From Chthoniobacter flavus (GTDB lineage Bacteria > Verrucomicrobiota > Verrucomicrobiia > Chthoniobacterales > JACTMZ01): 48,707 nt of DNA. The stretch covers positions 1 to 48,707 of the forward strand of contig CAMDUL010000020.1 in NCBI GenBank assembly GCA_945878135.1, given 5' to 3'. Under the pieces are notes generated by a model. It worked only from the letters and a program-made list of their open reading frames with translations. It did no database searches and was not told the DNA's origin. Positions 23,814 to 31,406 of the stretch are shown here, piece after piece. The first letter of the stretch is position 1. Every line of letters starts with the position of its first letter. The position numbers and the translations under genes are program-made.

Positions 23814-24026
23814 TGTGAATAGGGTGTGGATGGTGTGGACAAGTTGTGTTCCACGATGTTCCTCGAAAGTTGCGGGCGTCTTGCTGCCGGTTCTTCACAG
23901 CTTTGATGCGGCGTGGAACGTGCATTGGTGCGGCGTGGAGCACGGATTGGCCGACTTGTTCACATCCTTATGATTGATGGTTTCGTTGGCTTTCGGAAAT
24001 TCCCAAGCATCAGAAGGTGTGAACAA
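23814..24026. other. Cluster of DnaA-box-like 9-mers (possible oriC)
   Basis: Compared with TGTGGATAA/TTATCCACA: TGTGAATAG (23814, 7/9), TGTGGATGG (23825, 7/9), TGTGGACAA (23834, 8/9), TTCTTCACA (23891, 7/9), TTGTTCACA (23956, 7/9), TGTGAACAA (24018, 7/9). The last two are exact inverted copies. No box matches perfectly and no dnaA or dnaN lies in the window, so this is a candidate only. The parS-like sites 9-10 kb to the right make it more interesting. Confidence 0.4.
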
Positions 24027-24053
24027 CACGCGTGCCGTAGCGGGCTTTGATCG

Positions 24054-24081
24054 GAAATTTGAAATTGGAGATTTCAGATGG
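24054..24081. repeat. Heptamer tract, GAAATTT type
   Basis: Units GAAATTT, GAAATTG, GAGATTT, CAGATGG, just upstream of the Old Yellow Enzyme start. Confidence 0.7.
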
Positions 24082-24106
24082 AGAAGGCGGTAGTAAAATC
24101 GGACCG

Positions 24107-25186
24107 ATGAATTCTTTGTTTCCGCTGTTCGAACCATTGCGCGTCGGTGCGATGGAAGTGCCCAATCGTTTGTTCATGGCTCCCCTCACCCGCTGCCGGG
24201 CGGAGGCGGGGCATGTGCCGGGGGCGCTCATGGCGGAATACTACGCGCAACGCGCCACCGCGGGGTTGATCATTGCCGAGGCGACCATGGCGATGGAGGG
24301 TAATTCGGCCTTTATTTCAGAGCCGGGGATCTACGGCGCCGCTCAAGTGGCGGGTTGGAAAGCGGTGACCGAAGCGGTGCATGGTGCGGGCGGACGGATC
24401 TTTCTGCAGATTTGGCACGGGGGCCGGGCTTGTCATCCGCTGATGAATCATGGCGCGCAACCGGTGGCGCCGAGTGCGATTGCCATCACCAATGACGAAG
24501 TTCATACGCCGGAGGGGAAGAAGCCCTACGTCGTGCCGCGGGAGTTGGGCGACGACGAGTTGCCGGGGATCGTCGCGGGATTCAAGAAGGCGGCAGTGAA
24601 TGCGAAGGCGGCGGGCTTCGACGGCGTGGAAGTGCACGGGGCGAACGGGTATTTGCTCGATGAATTTTTGCGCGACGGGGCGAACAAGCGGACGGGTGCT
24701 TACGGGGGTTCGTTGCCAAACCGCGCGCGTTTGTTGCTCGAGGTGATCGAGGCTGCGTCGGGCGTGTGGGGAGCGGACCGCGTGGGCGTGCGTATTTCGC
24801 CGTTGAACAGTTTCAACAGCATGAGCGACAGCGATCCGGTCGGGTTGGTGTCATGGCTCGGGGAGAAGTTGAGCGGGCTTGGTCTGGCTTATTGGCACGT
24901 GATGCGCGCGGATTTTCTCGGTGAGCAGAGCGGCGATGTGATGACCGCGGCCCGCGCGGCGTATCGGGGGGTCCTGGTCGGCAATATGGGGTATTCACCC
25001 CAGGAGGCGGCCGAAGCGATTGCCGCGAAGAAGCTCGATGCGGTGGCCTTCGGCACGCCGTTTTTGGCCAATCCGGATTTGCCGGCCCGGGTCAAGGCCG
25101 GTGCGGAGTTGAATGCGCCGGATGCGGCGACGTTTTATTCGCCGGGGCCCAAGGGGTATACGGATTATCCCGCCAAAGCGGGATAA
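24107..25186 (+). CDS. NADH:flavin oxidoreductase, Old Yellow Enzyme family
   Basis: A 359-residue FMN-dependent enzyme of the Old Yellow Enzyme family (NemA/OYE). It is a TIM barrel with the N-terminal FEPLRVGAMEVPNRLFMAPL and TRCRAEAGHVPGALMAEYYA. IFLQIWHGGRACHP is the QLWH-type motif. GFDGVEVHGANGYLLDEFLR is the substrate- and FMN-binding His/Asn pair, followed by GGSLPNRARLLLEV. The late phosphate-binding region is VGNMGYSPQEAAEAI and DAVAFGTPFLANPDLP. It reduces activated C=C bonds or nitro compounds with NAD(P)H; the natural substrate is unknown. The start at 24107 matches the family; ATG 24047 would add repeat-derived residues. The stop codon is embedded in an 11-base-pair hairpin. Confidence 0.9.
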   Translation: MNSLFPLFEPLRVGAMEVPNRLFMAPLTRCRAEAGHVPGALMAEYYAQRATAGLIIAEATMAMEGNSAFISEPGIYGAAQVAGWKAVTEAVHGAGGRIFLQIWHGGRACHPLMNHGAQPVAPSAIAITNDEVHTPEGKKPYVVPRELGDDELPGIVAGFKKAAVNAKAAGFDGVEVHGANGYLLDEFLRDGANKRTGAYGGSLPNRARLLLEVIEAASGVWGADRVGVRISPLNSFNSMSDSDPVGLVSWLGEKLSGLGLAYWHVMRADFLGEQSGDVMTAARAAYRGVLVGNMGYSPQEAAEAIAAKKLDAVAFGTPFLANPDLPARVKAGAELNAPDAATFYSPGPKGYTDYPAKAG

Positions 25187-25188
25187 TC
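25163..25188. terminator. Perfect hairpin over the OYE stop codon
   Basis: GATTATCCCGC, loop CAAA, GCGGGATAATC: an 11-base-pair perfect stem whose right arm contains the TAA stop. There is no T-run after it, so it may be a weak or bidirectional terminator (the next gene, lpd, converges) or a small palindromic repeat. Confidence 0.5.
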
Positions 25189-25226
25189 TGTGATGGGTTG
25201 GGTTGTCGCGCCGCTCCGGACGGATG

Positions 25227-25268
25227 GCCTGTTGCGGTTTGGGGACGCAAGGTCCCCGACGCCGCTTA
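25227..25268. repeat. GTTGCGG hairpin repeat
   Basis: It begins GCCTGTTGCGGTTTGGGGAC and ends CGACGCCGCTTA, with inner arms GGGGAC/GTCCCC around GCAAG. Its last three bases (TTA) supply the TAA stop of lpd on the minus strand. Confidence 0.75.
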
Positions 25269-26642
25269 GATGTGGATGGCGTGGCCGCGGGATTGTTCGG
25301 CGGCTTCGTGGATGGATTCGCTCAGTGTGGGATGCGCGTGGATGGTCGAGATGAGTTCCTCGTGGGTGGCTTCCATCTCGATGGCGAGTCCGAGCTCGGC
25401 GATCATTTCCGTGGCGTGGGCGCCGAGGATATGCGCACCGAGGATTTCGCCGTGGGGTTCGCTGAAGATGATTTTGACGAAGCCTTCGCTTTCGCCCACG
25501 GCGAGGGCTTTGCCGCTGGCCATGAAGGGGAATTTGCCGACTTTGTATTTGAGGCCTTTGTCTTTCGCGGCGCGTTCGGTCAGGCCGACGCTGGCCACTT
25601 GCGGTTCGCAGTAGGTGCAACCGGGGAAGACGGTGACTTTGCGCGGTGATTTTCCGGCGAACATGCCTTCGACCGCCTGGATGGCTTCGAAGCTGGCCAC
25701 GTGGGCGAGCCATGGGGGTCCGATGATGTCGCCCGCGGCGAAGACGCCTTTAACCGAAGTCTCGTAACGGTCGTTGGTTTGGATCCAGCCTTTGGGATCA
25801 AGATTCACCTTGAGTCCTTCGGGCATGAGCGGGGCAACCCCGATGGCGACGAGGGCGATGGGAGCTTCGATCGTTTCGTTGGCTTTGCCGCTGACCGTGA
25901 GTTTGACCCCTTTGTGGGTCGACTCGGCTTTTTCCACTTTTGTGCCGGTGAGGAGTCGGATGCCTTGCTTGGTCAGAGATTTTTCCAAGGCAACGGAGAC
26001 GTCGGTATCCTCGACCGGGAGAATGTTGGGGAGCATTTCGACCACGGTGACTTTCGTGCCGAAGGCGTTGAAGAAGTAAGCGAACTCGATACCGATGGCG
26101 CCGGCGCCGATGATGATGATTTCTTTCGGTTGCTCGGGCAGGACCATGGCTTGCTTGCTGCCGATGACGCTTTTGCCGTTGAAGGGGAAGCCGGGCATTT
26201 CGCGCGAGACGACACCGGTGGTGACGAGGATTTTCGACGCGGTGTGCGTGCTTTTCTTGCCGTCCGCATCGGTCACTTCAACCACACCGGCTTTGGGGAT
26301 GGCGGCGGTTCCGCGGATGTAATCGACTTTGTTTTTCTTGAAGAGCATTTCGATGCCGCCGGCCAGTTTGTCGGCCACACCGCGGCTGCGGCTGATCACC
26401 TTGGGCCAATCGAAAGAAAGTTTGTCGAAGGTCATACCGAAGTCGCCCGCGTGCTTGGACATCAGCTGGTAAAGCTCGGCATTGCGGAGGAGCGACTTGG
26501 TCGGGATGCAGCCCCAGTTGAGGCAGGTGCCTCCGGCGCGTTCCATCTCGACGCAGGCCACCTTTTTGCCGAGTTGAGCGGCGCGGATCGCGCCGACATA
26601 TCCGGCGGGTCCGCCGCCGACCACGATGAGATCGTATGCCAT
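25266..26642 (-). CDS. lpdA: Dihydrolipoyl dehydrogenase (E3)
   Basis: A 458-residue flavoprotein disulfide reductase. The FAD-binding Rossmann motif is LIVVGGGPAGYVGAIRAAQL, the redox-active disulfide GGTCLNWGCIPTKSLL, and the NAD domain IIIGAGAIGIEFAYFFNAFG. The GVFAAGDIIGPPWLAHVASF motif and the C-terminal dimer-interface HAHPTLSE with the catalytic His-Glu pair are all intact. It reoxidises dihydrolipoamide in the pyruvate (and other 2-oxoacid) dehydrogenase complexes. It is not adjacent to pdhC, being separated by the glycosylase, the Phd/PIN module and the pseudouridine synthase, but all pdh genes lie on the same strand. Length is normal. The stop codon comes from a hairpin repeat. Confidence 0.95.
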   Translation of the reverse strand: MAYDLIVVGGGPAGYVGAIRAAQLGKKVACVEMERAGGTCLNWGCIPTKSLLRNAELYQLMSKHAGDFGMTFDKLSFDWPKVISRSRGVADKLAGGIEMLFKKNKVDYIRGTAAIPKAGVVEVTDADGKKSTHTASKILVTTGVVSREMPGFPFNGKSVIGSKQAMVLPEQPKEIIIIGAGAIGIEFAYFFNAFGTKVTVVEMLPNILPVEDTDVSVALEKSLTKQGIRLLTGTKVEKAESTHKGVKLTVSGKANETIEAPIALVAIGVAPLMPEGLKVNLDPKGWIQTNDRYETSVKGVFAAGDIIGPPWLAHVASFEAIQAVEGMFAGKSPRKVTVFPGCTYCEPQVASVGLTERAAKDKGLKYKVGKFPFMASGKALAVGESEGFVKIIFSEPHGEILGAHILGAHATEMIAELGLAIEMEATHEELISTIHAHPTLSESIHEAAEQSRGHAIHI

Positions 26643-26703
26643 AGCCCGCCATCTTGGGGGATTTTCGGGTCGGATTGAAGAAGATTAAGAATGGCGGGAG
26701 TTG

Positions 26704-26778
26704 GCAGTTGCCAGTGGGCAGTCGTCAGCGACGACGAGAAGCAGAATTTCAGATTGGAGATTTGAGATTTCAAACAGA
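26704..26778. repeat. Two adjacent heptamer tracts
   Basis: GCAGTTG, CCAGTGG, GCAGTCG, TCAGCGA (26704-26731), then GAATTTC, AGATTGG, AGATTTG, AGATTTC, AAACAGA (26744-26778). They fill the gap between divergent lpd and the glycosylase gene and end 11 bases before its ATG. Confidence 0.75.
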
Positions 26779-26789
26779 TACAAAGAGGC

Positions 26790-27581
26790 ATGCCGGAGCT
26801 TGCCGAGGTGGCCTTTTATTCCAAGAAGTGGGCGCCCGGTCTTGGTGAGCGGGTGACGGAAGTGGTTTGCCGCGAGCGGGCGCGGATTTACCGGACGGCG
26901 GAGGCGGCGCAAATCCGGCTAGGGTTGCGCGGGAGGCAGCTGACGGAAATCCGGACGCGGGGGAAGCAGATGATGTTTGTTTTCGGGGATGCGAGTCTGG
27001 GGCTGCATTTGGGGATGACGGGCGAGTTGCTCGTGGCGGGGCGTGCGCACGAGCCGGGAAAGCACGATCATTTGGTGATCCGGCAGGCGAAACGGTCGCT
27101 GGTCTTTCGCGATCCACGGATGTTCGGGGCGCTGAAGTTTGCGCCGGTGGCGGAGCCGGATTGGTGGAAGGAATTGCCGCCGGATGTGCTGTCGCGGGGG
27201 TTCAGCAAGGACATGGTGTTGCGTTATGCGTGTCGGCGGGCGGGTTTGCCGCTGAAGGCGTTTTTATTACAACAGGAGACGTTTCCGGGGATCGGAAATT
27301 GGATGGCGGACGAGATTCTATGGCGGTGCCGGTTTTATCCGGGACGAAAAACGGGTAGCTTGAAACGAAATGAAATCATTATGATTTGGGAGGAGACACG
27401 GAAAGTTTCGCGCACGGCCCTGCGGGTGATCGGGGAGCGTTGGGGCGACGTGCCGAAGTCATGGCTTTTTCATTATCGTTGGCGCGATGGCGGGAAGTGT
27501 CCGCGGGACGGGACGACATTGCGGCGCGAGGAGATCGGGGGGAGGACGACGGCTTGGTGTCCGAAGTGTCAGGGGAAGTGA
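26790..27581 (+). CDS. Fpg/Nei-family DNA glycosylase
   Basis: A 263-residue base-excision repair enzyme. Mature Pro2 and Glu3 of the N-terminal MPELAEV are the catalytic nucleophile and acid (most relatives read MPELPEV; the fifth residue is Ala here). TRGKQMMFVF carries the conserved beta-hairpin Lys, followed by LGLHLGMTGEL. QETFPGIGNWMADEILWRCR is the helix-two-turn-helix, and the zinc finger is CPRDGTTLRREE...TTAWCPKC. It removes oxidised bases and cleaves the AP site. Whether it prefers 8-oxoguanine or oxidised pyrimidines cannot be told. Its promoter region is made of heptamer repeats. Confidence 0.9.
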   Translation: MPELAEVAFYSKKWAPGLGERVTEVVCRERARIYRTAEAAQIRLGLRGRQLTEIRTRGKQMMFVFGDASLGLHLGMTGELLVAGRAHEPGKHDHLVIRQAKRSLVFRDPRMFGALKFAPVAEPDWWKELPPDVLSRGFSKDMVLRYACRRAGLPLKAFLLQQETFPGIGNWMADEILWRCRFYPGRKTGSLKRNEIIMIWEETRKVSRTALRVIGERWGDVPKSWLFHYRWRDGGKCPRDGTTLRREEIGGRTTAWCPKCQGK

Positions 27582-27638
27582 ACCACCGCGGAGCGGCCAG
27601 TTTGCAGTGTTCAATTCGGACCAGAGGGGGCCAACCGG

Positions 27639-28058
27639 CTATTCGACGGTGAAGCCTTCGAGTGATGCAGCGTCGCGGAGGCGTTGGTCGGCCGTAAGGA
27701 ATGGGAGGTGTTGCGGTTGTTCGCGGCAGAAGATGAGAGCGGCAGCGAGTTGGAAGGCGTCGGCGGCGCGGAGCTGATGGACGCGGAGGAGGCGGATGGC
27801 ACGGGCGCGGACTTCATTGGTGGGAAGAACCTCGGTCCACTGCTTGGTAATTTCGACCAGTCGCTTCCGTGCCGCATGCTCGACGTCCGCGGATAATTGG
27901 CCGTCGCGTTGACGACGAACCAGCGAGGATTCGATTTCCACGAGGGCTCCAAACCACACCACGGCCCAAGGGTCTGCATCGTATTGTGTCCGCCGCAGGT
28001 CGGAGGTTGCTTCGGTGACGAGAAGTGGAACCAAAGCCGAGCTGTCCCAAAATTTCAT
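27639..28058 (-). CDS. PIN-domain toxin (VapC-like)
   Basis: A 139-residue PIN-domain protein: KFWDSSALVPLLVTEATSDL places the first catalytic Asp at residue 5. EIESSLVRR carries the conserved acidic position, and LRAADAFQLAAALIFC then FLTADQRLRDAA give the remaining Asp residues. VapC-type toxins are Mg-dependent ribonucleases that attack tRNA or rRNA. The ATG at 28058 overlaps the antitoxin stop as ATGA. All acidic positions appear intact, so the toxin should be active. A short GCAGT-type heptamer run (about 27596-27616) follows the gene. Confidence 0.87.
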   Translation of the reverse strand: MKFWDSSALVPLLVTEATSDLRRTQYDADPWAVVWFGALVEIESSLVRRQRDGQLSADVEHAARKRLVEITKQWTEVLPTNEVRARAIRLLRVHQLRAADAFQLAAALIFCREQPQHLPFLTADQRLRDAASLEGFTVE

Positions 28059-28342
28059 CGGCCTTCGCGTCGCTCTTCGAGGATCGCTTCCGTGAGGCTG
28101 GCCTTGCATTCCGGAAGCGGCAAATTGAGCACGGCGCGTGCGTTTGGCTTGCGTTTCGGTGGAATGACCAATCCTTCGGCGACGAGCGAACGGACATGCT
28201 CATCCATGAGTTCTTGCTCGAGCGGATAAACCACGGCGACGGGCTTTCGGTGGTCGGTGATGACCAGGGGTTCGCCGGCGATGACCTGTTTCAGGCGGGC
28301 GGAGAGGTTATTTTTCAAATCGGACACACTGGCCGTTTTCAT
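28055..28342 (-). CDS. Phd/YefM-family antitoxin
   Basis: A 95-residue antitoxin: MKTASVSDLKNNLSARLKQV, then GEPLVITDHRKPVAVVYPL is the Phd/YefM DNA-binding domain. The C-terminal half (SLVAEGLVIPPKRKPNARAV) is the toxin-binding tail, terminating in ILEERREGR. It precedes the PIN toxin with a 4-base overlap, the standard coupled arrangement. A perfect inverted repeat two bases upstream of the ATG (28344-28358) is the likely operator for autorepression. Confidence 0.9.
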   Translation of the reverse strand: MKTASVSDLKNNLSARLKQVIAGEPLVITDHRKPVAVVYPLEQELMDEHVRSLVAEGLVIPPKRKPNARAVLNLPLPECKASLTEAILEERREGR

Positions 28343-28343
28343 A

Positions 28344-28358
28344 TGGCTAGAATAGCCA
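28344..28358. promoter_or_regulatory. Inverted-repeat operator of the Phd/PIN module
   Basis: TGGCTA-GAA-TAGCCA, perfect 6-base arms, ends 1-2 bases before the antitoxin ATG on the minus strand. Phd-family proteins bind such short palindromes at their own promoter. Its closeness to the start suggests a very short or leaderless mRNA. Confidence 0.6.
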
Positions 28359-28370
28359 GATTTTTAACAG

Positions 28371-28425
28371 AAGCAAACGAAGAGAATGAAGAGAATCTAA
28401 ATTTTGAAATTGGAGATTTCAGAGG
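28371..28425. repeat. Heptamer tracts (AACGAAG and GAAATTG types)
   Basis: AAGCAAA, CGAAGAG, AATGAAG, AGAATCT, then a GAAATTG, GAGATTT, CAGAGGA series. The TGA stop of the pseudouridine synthase (28419-28421) lies inside the second tract. Confidence 0.75.
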
Positions 28426-28976
28426 ATTTGTGATCGCTCGCTGGAGGTGAGTTCGCGCCAGTGGCCAGACTCGAGATCAGGAGGCAGTTGGAATTGGCCG
28501 ATGGCGACGCGGAGGAGGCGGAGGGTTGGATGGCCGACGACAGCGGTCATTTTGCGGACTTGGCGGTTGCGGCCCTCGTGCAGGGTGAGTTCGAGCCAGC
28601 TGGTCGGGATATTTTGACGGACGCGGATGGGCGGATCGCGCGGGGGAAGGTCGGGGTGGATGTGTTTGGCTTGGGCGGGAAGAGTTCTTTTTCTTTCGAT
28701 GACGACACCATGGCGCAGCTTTTGCAGGGCGGGCTCGGTGATTTCGCCTTCGACTTGGGCCCAGTAGGTGCGGGGGTGGGCGTTTTTCGGGTCGAGAAGT
28801 TTGGTGTTCAGTCCGGGTTCGTCGGATAGCAGGAGCAATCCTTCGCTGTCGCGGTCGAGGCGTCCGAGCGGGTAGATGTTCTTCGGGAAGTGGAATTCGG
28901 ACAGGGTGCGTTGTCCGGGGTGGTCCGGCGTGAATTGGGAGAGGACGCCGTGGGGTTTGTTCAGTGCGAGGAGCAT
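28419..28976 (-). CDS. RluE-like 23S rRNA pseudouridine synthase
   Basis: A 185-residue RsuA/RluB/E/F-family pseudouridine synthase without the N-terminal S4 domain, which is the RluE layout. LLALNKPHGVLSQFT opens the catalytic domain. YPLGRLDRDSEGLLLLSDE holds the catalytic Asp. KTYWAQV-like RTYWAQVEGEITEPAL and LTLHEGRNRQVRKMTAVVGH follow. RluE modifies U2457 of E. coli 23S rRNA; the target here is inferred. Its final residues and stop are contributed by a heptamer repeat tract, so the original C-terminus may have been trimmed slightly. Confidence 0.85.
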   Translation of the reverse strand: MLLALNKPHGVLSQFTPDHPGQRTLSEFHFPKNIYPLGRLDRDSEGLLLLSDEPGLNTKLLDPKNAHPRTYWAQVEGEITEPALQKLRHGVVIERKRTLPAQAKHIHPDLPPRDPPIRVRQNIPTSWLELTLHEGRNRQVRKMTAVVGHPTLRLLRVAIGQFQLPPDLESGHWRELTSSERSQIL

Positions 28977-28991
28977 AATGCTCCGACGGTC

Positions 28992-29040
28992 ATATCAGTT
29001 GGCTTCGCTCCGCTCCAGCCGGTCTCGCTGCGCTCGGCTG
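28992..29040. repeat. TATCAGTTG repeat, diverged copy 4
   Basis: It begins ATATCAGTTGGCTTCGCTCC and ends GCGCTCGGCTG. It lies in the gap between the RluE-like gene and pdhC. Confidence 0.5.
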
Positions 29041-29063
29041 ACCGCCGCTACAAGCAGACGATG

Positions 29064-30308
29064 TCAGAGCAGGAGCAGCGCCGGTTTTTCGACGAGGCGG
29101 CGGAGGGCGTTCATGTATTCGGCACCGACGGCTCCGTCGACGACGCGGTGGTCGCCGCTGGCCGAGATAACCATGCGGTGGCCGATGGCGATTTGATCGT
29201 GTTCGGTCACGACGGGTTGCTTGGTGATGGCACCGATGCCGAGGATGAACGATTGCGGGGGATTGATGATGGGGAGGAAACTGTCGATGCCGTAGGCGCC
29301 GAGGCTGGAGAGGGTGATGGTTCCGCCTTGGTATTCCTCGGGTTTGAGTTTCTTGCCGCGGGCTTTGGCCGCCAGTTCTTTCATCTGCGCGCTGATTTCG
29401 CGCAGGGTGAGGGTATTGGCTTTTTTGATCACCGGGGTGATCAGTCCGTCTTCGATGGCCACGGCGACGGCGAGGTTGACGTCGGCGTATTCGATGATGG
29501 CGTCGCCGTCATAGGCGGCGTTGATCTTCGGAACTTCGGCCGCGGCGCGGGCGGCGGCGAGGAGGATGAAGTCGTTGACGGTGAGTTTTTGGGAACCGTC
29601 CTTCTCGGCCATGGCATTGAGTTCCTTGCGCAGGGCCATGAGCGGTCCACCGTCCATCGAGACGCTCAGATAAAAATGCGGGATCTGGGTTTTGCTGGCG
29701 AGGAGCCGCTCGGCGATGGTTTTGCGCATGCCGGTGAGCGCGATGGATTTTTCTTCGCCGGCGATGCCGCGGGCGGCGCGGATGGCGGGTGTTGCGGAGG
29801 TTGCAACTCCCCCACCCCCGACGGGTGCGGATTCGACGTCCTTCTTCACGATGCGTCCGGCGGGGCCGGTGCCGGCGATGGTGGCGAGATTGACCCCGCG
29901 GGCGGCGGCGATTTTGCGGGCGAGCGGAGAGGCTTTGATGCGTCCGGCGGCGGCCGGTGCGGTGGTGCGCGGTGCGGGAGTAACGGGGGTTTTGGCGGCG
30001 GTCGCGGTGGCGGCTTCGGGTCTTTCGGCGGCGGTCGCAGATTTCGCGGCAGGCGCTGCCCCGGCGGTTTCGCCGTCGGCGAGGATGAGGGCGATTTTGT
30101 CGCCGACTTTGATGATGCCGCCTTCTTTGACGTAGAGTTCGGTCAGTATACCTTCGTCGAAGGACTCCATTTCCATCGTCGCCTTGTCGGTTTCGACTTC
30201 AGCCAGGATGTCTCCTACTTCGACGTTGTCACCGGCTTTTTTGCACCATTTGACGAGGGTGCCTTCGAGCATGGTGTCGCTCAGTTTGGGCATGGTGACG
30301 AGTGGCAT
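29064..30308 (-). CDS. pdhC: Pyruvate dehydrogenase E2 (dihydrolipoamide acetyltransferase)
   Basis: A 414-residue E2. One lipoyl domain (MPLVTMPKLSDTMLEGTLVK, lipoylated Lys42 in ETDKATMEME) is followed by an Ala/Thr/Pro linker, then the E3/E1-binding domain (IKASPLARKIAAARGVNLAT, about 130-165). The acyltransferase domain ends with QIAIGHRMVISASGDHRVVD G, whose His and Asp are catalytic. It is the core of the pyruvate dehydrogenase complex. It is read in the order pdhA, pdhB, pdhC on the minus strand. A heptamer tract fills the 61-base gap to pdhB. Confidence 0.95.
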   Translation of the reverse strand: MPLVTMPKLSDTMLEGTLVKWCKKAGDNVEVGDILAEVETDKATMEMESFDEGILTELYVKEGGIIKVGDKIALILADGETAGAAPAAKSATAAERPEAATATAAKTPVTPAPRTTAPAAAGRIKASPLARKIAAARGVNLATIAGTGPAGRIVKKDVESAPVGGGGVATSATPAIRAARGIAGEEKSIALTGMRKTIAERLLASKTQIPHFYLSVSMDGGPLMALRKELNAMAEKDGSQKLTVNDFILLAAARAAAEVPKINAAYDGDAIIEYADVNLAVAVAIEDGLITPVIKKANTLTLREISAQMKELAAKARGKKLKPEEYQGGTITLSSLGAYGIDSFLPIINPPQSFILGIGAITKQPVVTEHDQIAIGHRMVISASGDHRVVDGAVGAEYMNALRRLVEKPALLLL

Positions 30309-30316
30309 GGGAAGAA

Positions 30317-30351
30317 AGTGAAAAGTGGCGAGTGACGAGTGGAAAGTCGGC
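30317..30351. repeat. Heptamer tract, AGTGGCG type
   Basis: AAGTGAAA, AGTGGCG, AGTGACG, AGTGGAA, AGTCGGC between pdhB and pdhC. Confidence 0.75.
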
Positions 30352-30369
30352 GCGGGCTGGTGCCCGCGA

Positions 30370-31344
30370 TCAGGAGATGGCCAGGACTTTTTGGATGATG
30401 CGGTCGGCGGTGGGGAGTTGTTGGGTTTCGAGCGCGGGGCTGTAGATGGCGGGGGCGTCGAGGGAGCAGACGCGTTGCACGGGGGCGTCGAGGTCGTCGA
30501 AGGCGTGCTCCTGGATCATGGTGGCGATTTGGGAGGAGACGCCGCAGAAAGGTTTGTTTTCGTCGACGAGGACGGCGCGGTGGGTTTTGCGCACGCTGTC
30601 GAGGACGGTTTGTTCGTCAAGCGGACGGATACTTCGGAGGTCGACGACTTCGGCGGAGATGTTGAATTCCTCGTGCAGGCGGTGGGCGGCGGCGAGGCAG
30701 GTGAGCACGGCGCGTCCGTGGGCGATGAGGGAGACATCGGTGCCCTCGCGTTTGACGTCGGCCACGCCGATGGGAATGACATAGTCGCCTTCGGGCACTT
30801 CGCCTTGGTCACCGTAGAGGAGGGTGTTCTCCATGACGCAGACGGGGTCGTTGTCGCGGATGGCGGCTTTCATCAGGCCCTTGGCGTCGGCCGGGGTGGC
30901 GGGGCAGACGACTTTGAGTCCGGGTGTGTTGGCCAGGAAATTTTCCGGGGTGTGCGAATGGGTCGCGCCGACGTTGGTGCCGCCGTTGGCGGGGCCGCGG
31001 ATGACGAGCGGGCAGTTGATGAGTCCGCCGGACATGTAGCGTACGCAACCGGCATTGTTGATGATTTGGTCGTAGGCGACGTAGGCGAAACTCCAGAACA
31101 TGAGTTCCATGACGGGGCGCAGTCCCATCATGGCGGCCCCCACCCCGAGTCCGATGAAGCCGGCTTCGCTGATCGGGGTGTCGATGACGCGTTTGTCGCC
31201 GAAGCGTTTCCACAGGCCCTCGGTGATTTTGTAGGCACCGTTGTATTCGGCGACTTCTTCGCCCATGAGAAAGACGTTCCCGTCGCGCTCGAGTTCTTCG
31301 GCGAGGGCGTCGTTGAGGGCTTGGCGGTAGGTGATGACGGGCAC
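30370..31344 (-). CDS. pdhB: Pyruvate dehydrogenase E1 beta
   Basis: A 324-residue E1 beta chain with an intact transketolase-like pyrimidine domain (ITYRQALNDALAEELERDGN, then VFLMGEEVAEYNGAYKITEG) and the VIDTPISEAGFIGLGVGAAM motif. The C-terminal transketolase domain reads EGTDVSLIAHGRAVLTCLAA and ISAEVVDLRSIRPLDEQTV. With E1 alpha it forms the thiamine-diphosphate-dependent decarboxylase. Length and motifs are normal. The gap to pdhA contains a GATTTGA heptamer tract, so co-transcription across it is assumed, not shown. Confidence 0.95.
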   Translation of the reverse strand: MPVITYRQALNDALAEELERDGNVFLMGEEVAEYNGAYKITEGLWKRFGDKRVIDTPISEAGFIGLGVGAAMMGLRPVMELMFWSFAYVAYDQIINNAGCVRYMSGGLINCPLVIRGPANGGTNVGATHSHTPENFLANTPGLKVVCPATPADAKGLMKAAIRDNDPVCVMENTLLYGDQGEVPEGDYVIPIGVADVKREGTDVSLIAHGRAVLTCLAAAHRLHEEFNISAEVVDLRSIRPLDEQTVLDSVRKTHRAVLVDENKPFCGVSSQIATMIQEHAFDDLDAPVQRVCSLDAPAIYSPALETQQLPTADRIIQKVLAIS

Positions 31345-31361
31345 GGCGGAGAGAGATTACA

Positions 31362-31400
31362 GATTTGAAATTTGAGATTTCAGCAAAAGAGATTTCAGAC
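31362..31400. repeat. Heptamer tract, GATTTGA type
   Basis: GATTTGA, AATTTGA, GATTTCA, then GCAAAAG, AGATTTC. It fills the pdhA-pdhB gap. Confidence 0.7.
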
Positions 31401-31406
31401 GCCTGC

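Larger units (their letters stand above)
23664..24106. other. Non-coding gap with DnaA-box-like cluster
   Basis: 443 bases without a gene, between the divergent cyclophilin and Old Yellow Enzyme genes. It contains one copy of the GTTGCGG hairpin repeat (23715-23755), two GAAATTT-type heptamer tracts (23767-23788, 24054-24081), and between them a cluster of 9-mers resembling DnaA boxes (23814-24026). Confidence 0.65.

Noticed and set aside
28890..30335. A 481-codon plus-strand frame rich in Gly-Gly opposite pdhC
   Set aside because: Antisense of the Ala/Pro-rich E2 linker; not a glycine-rich protein in its own right.
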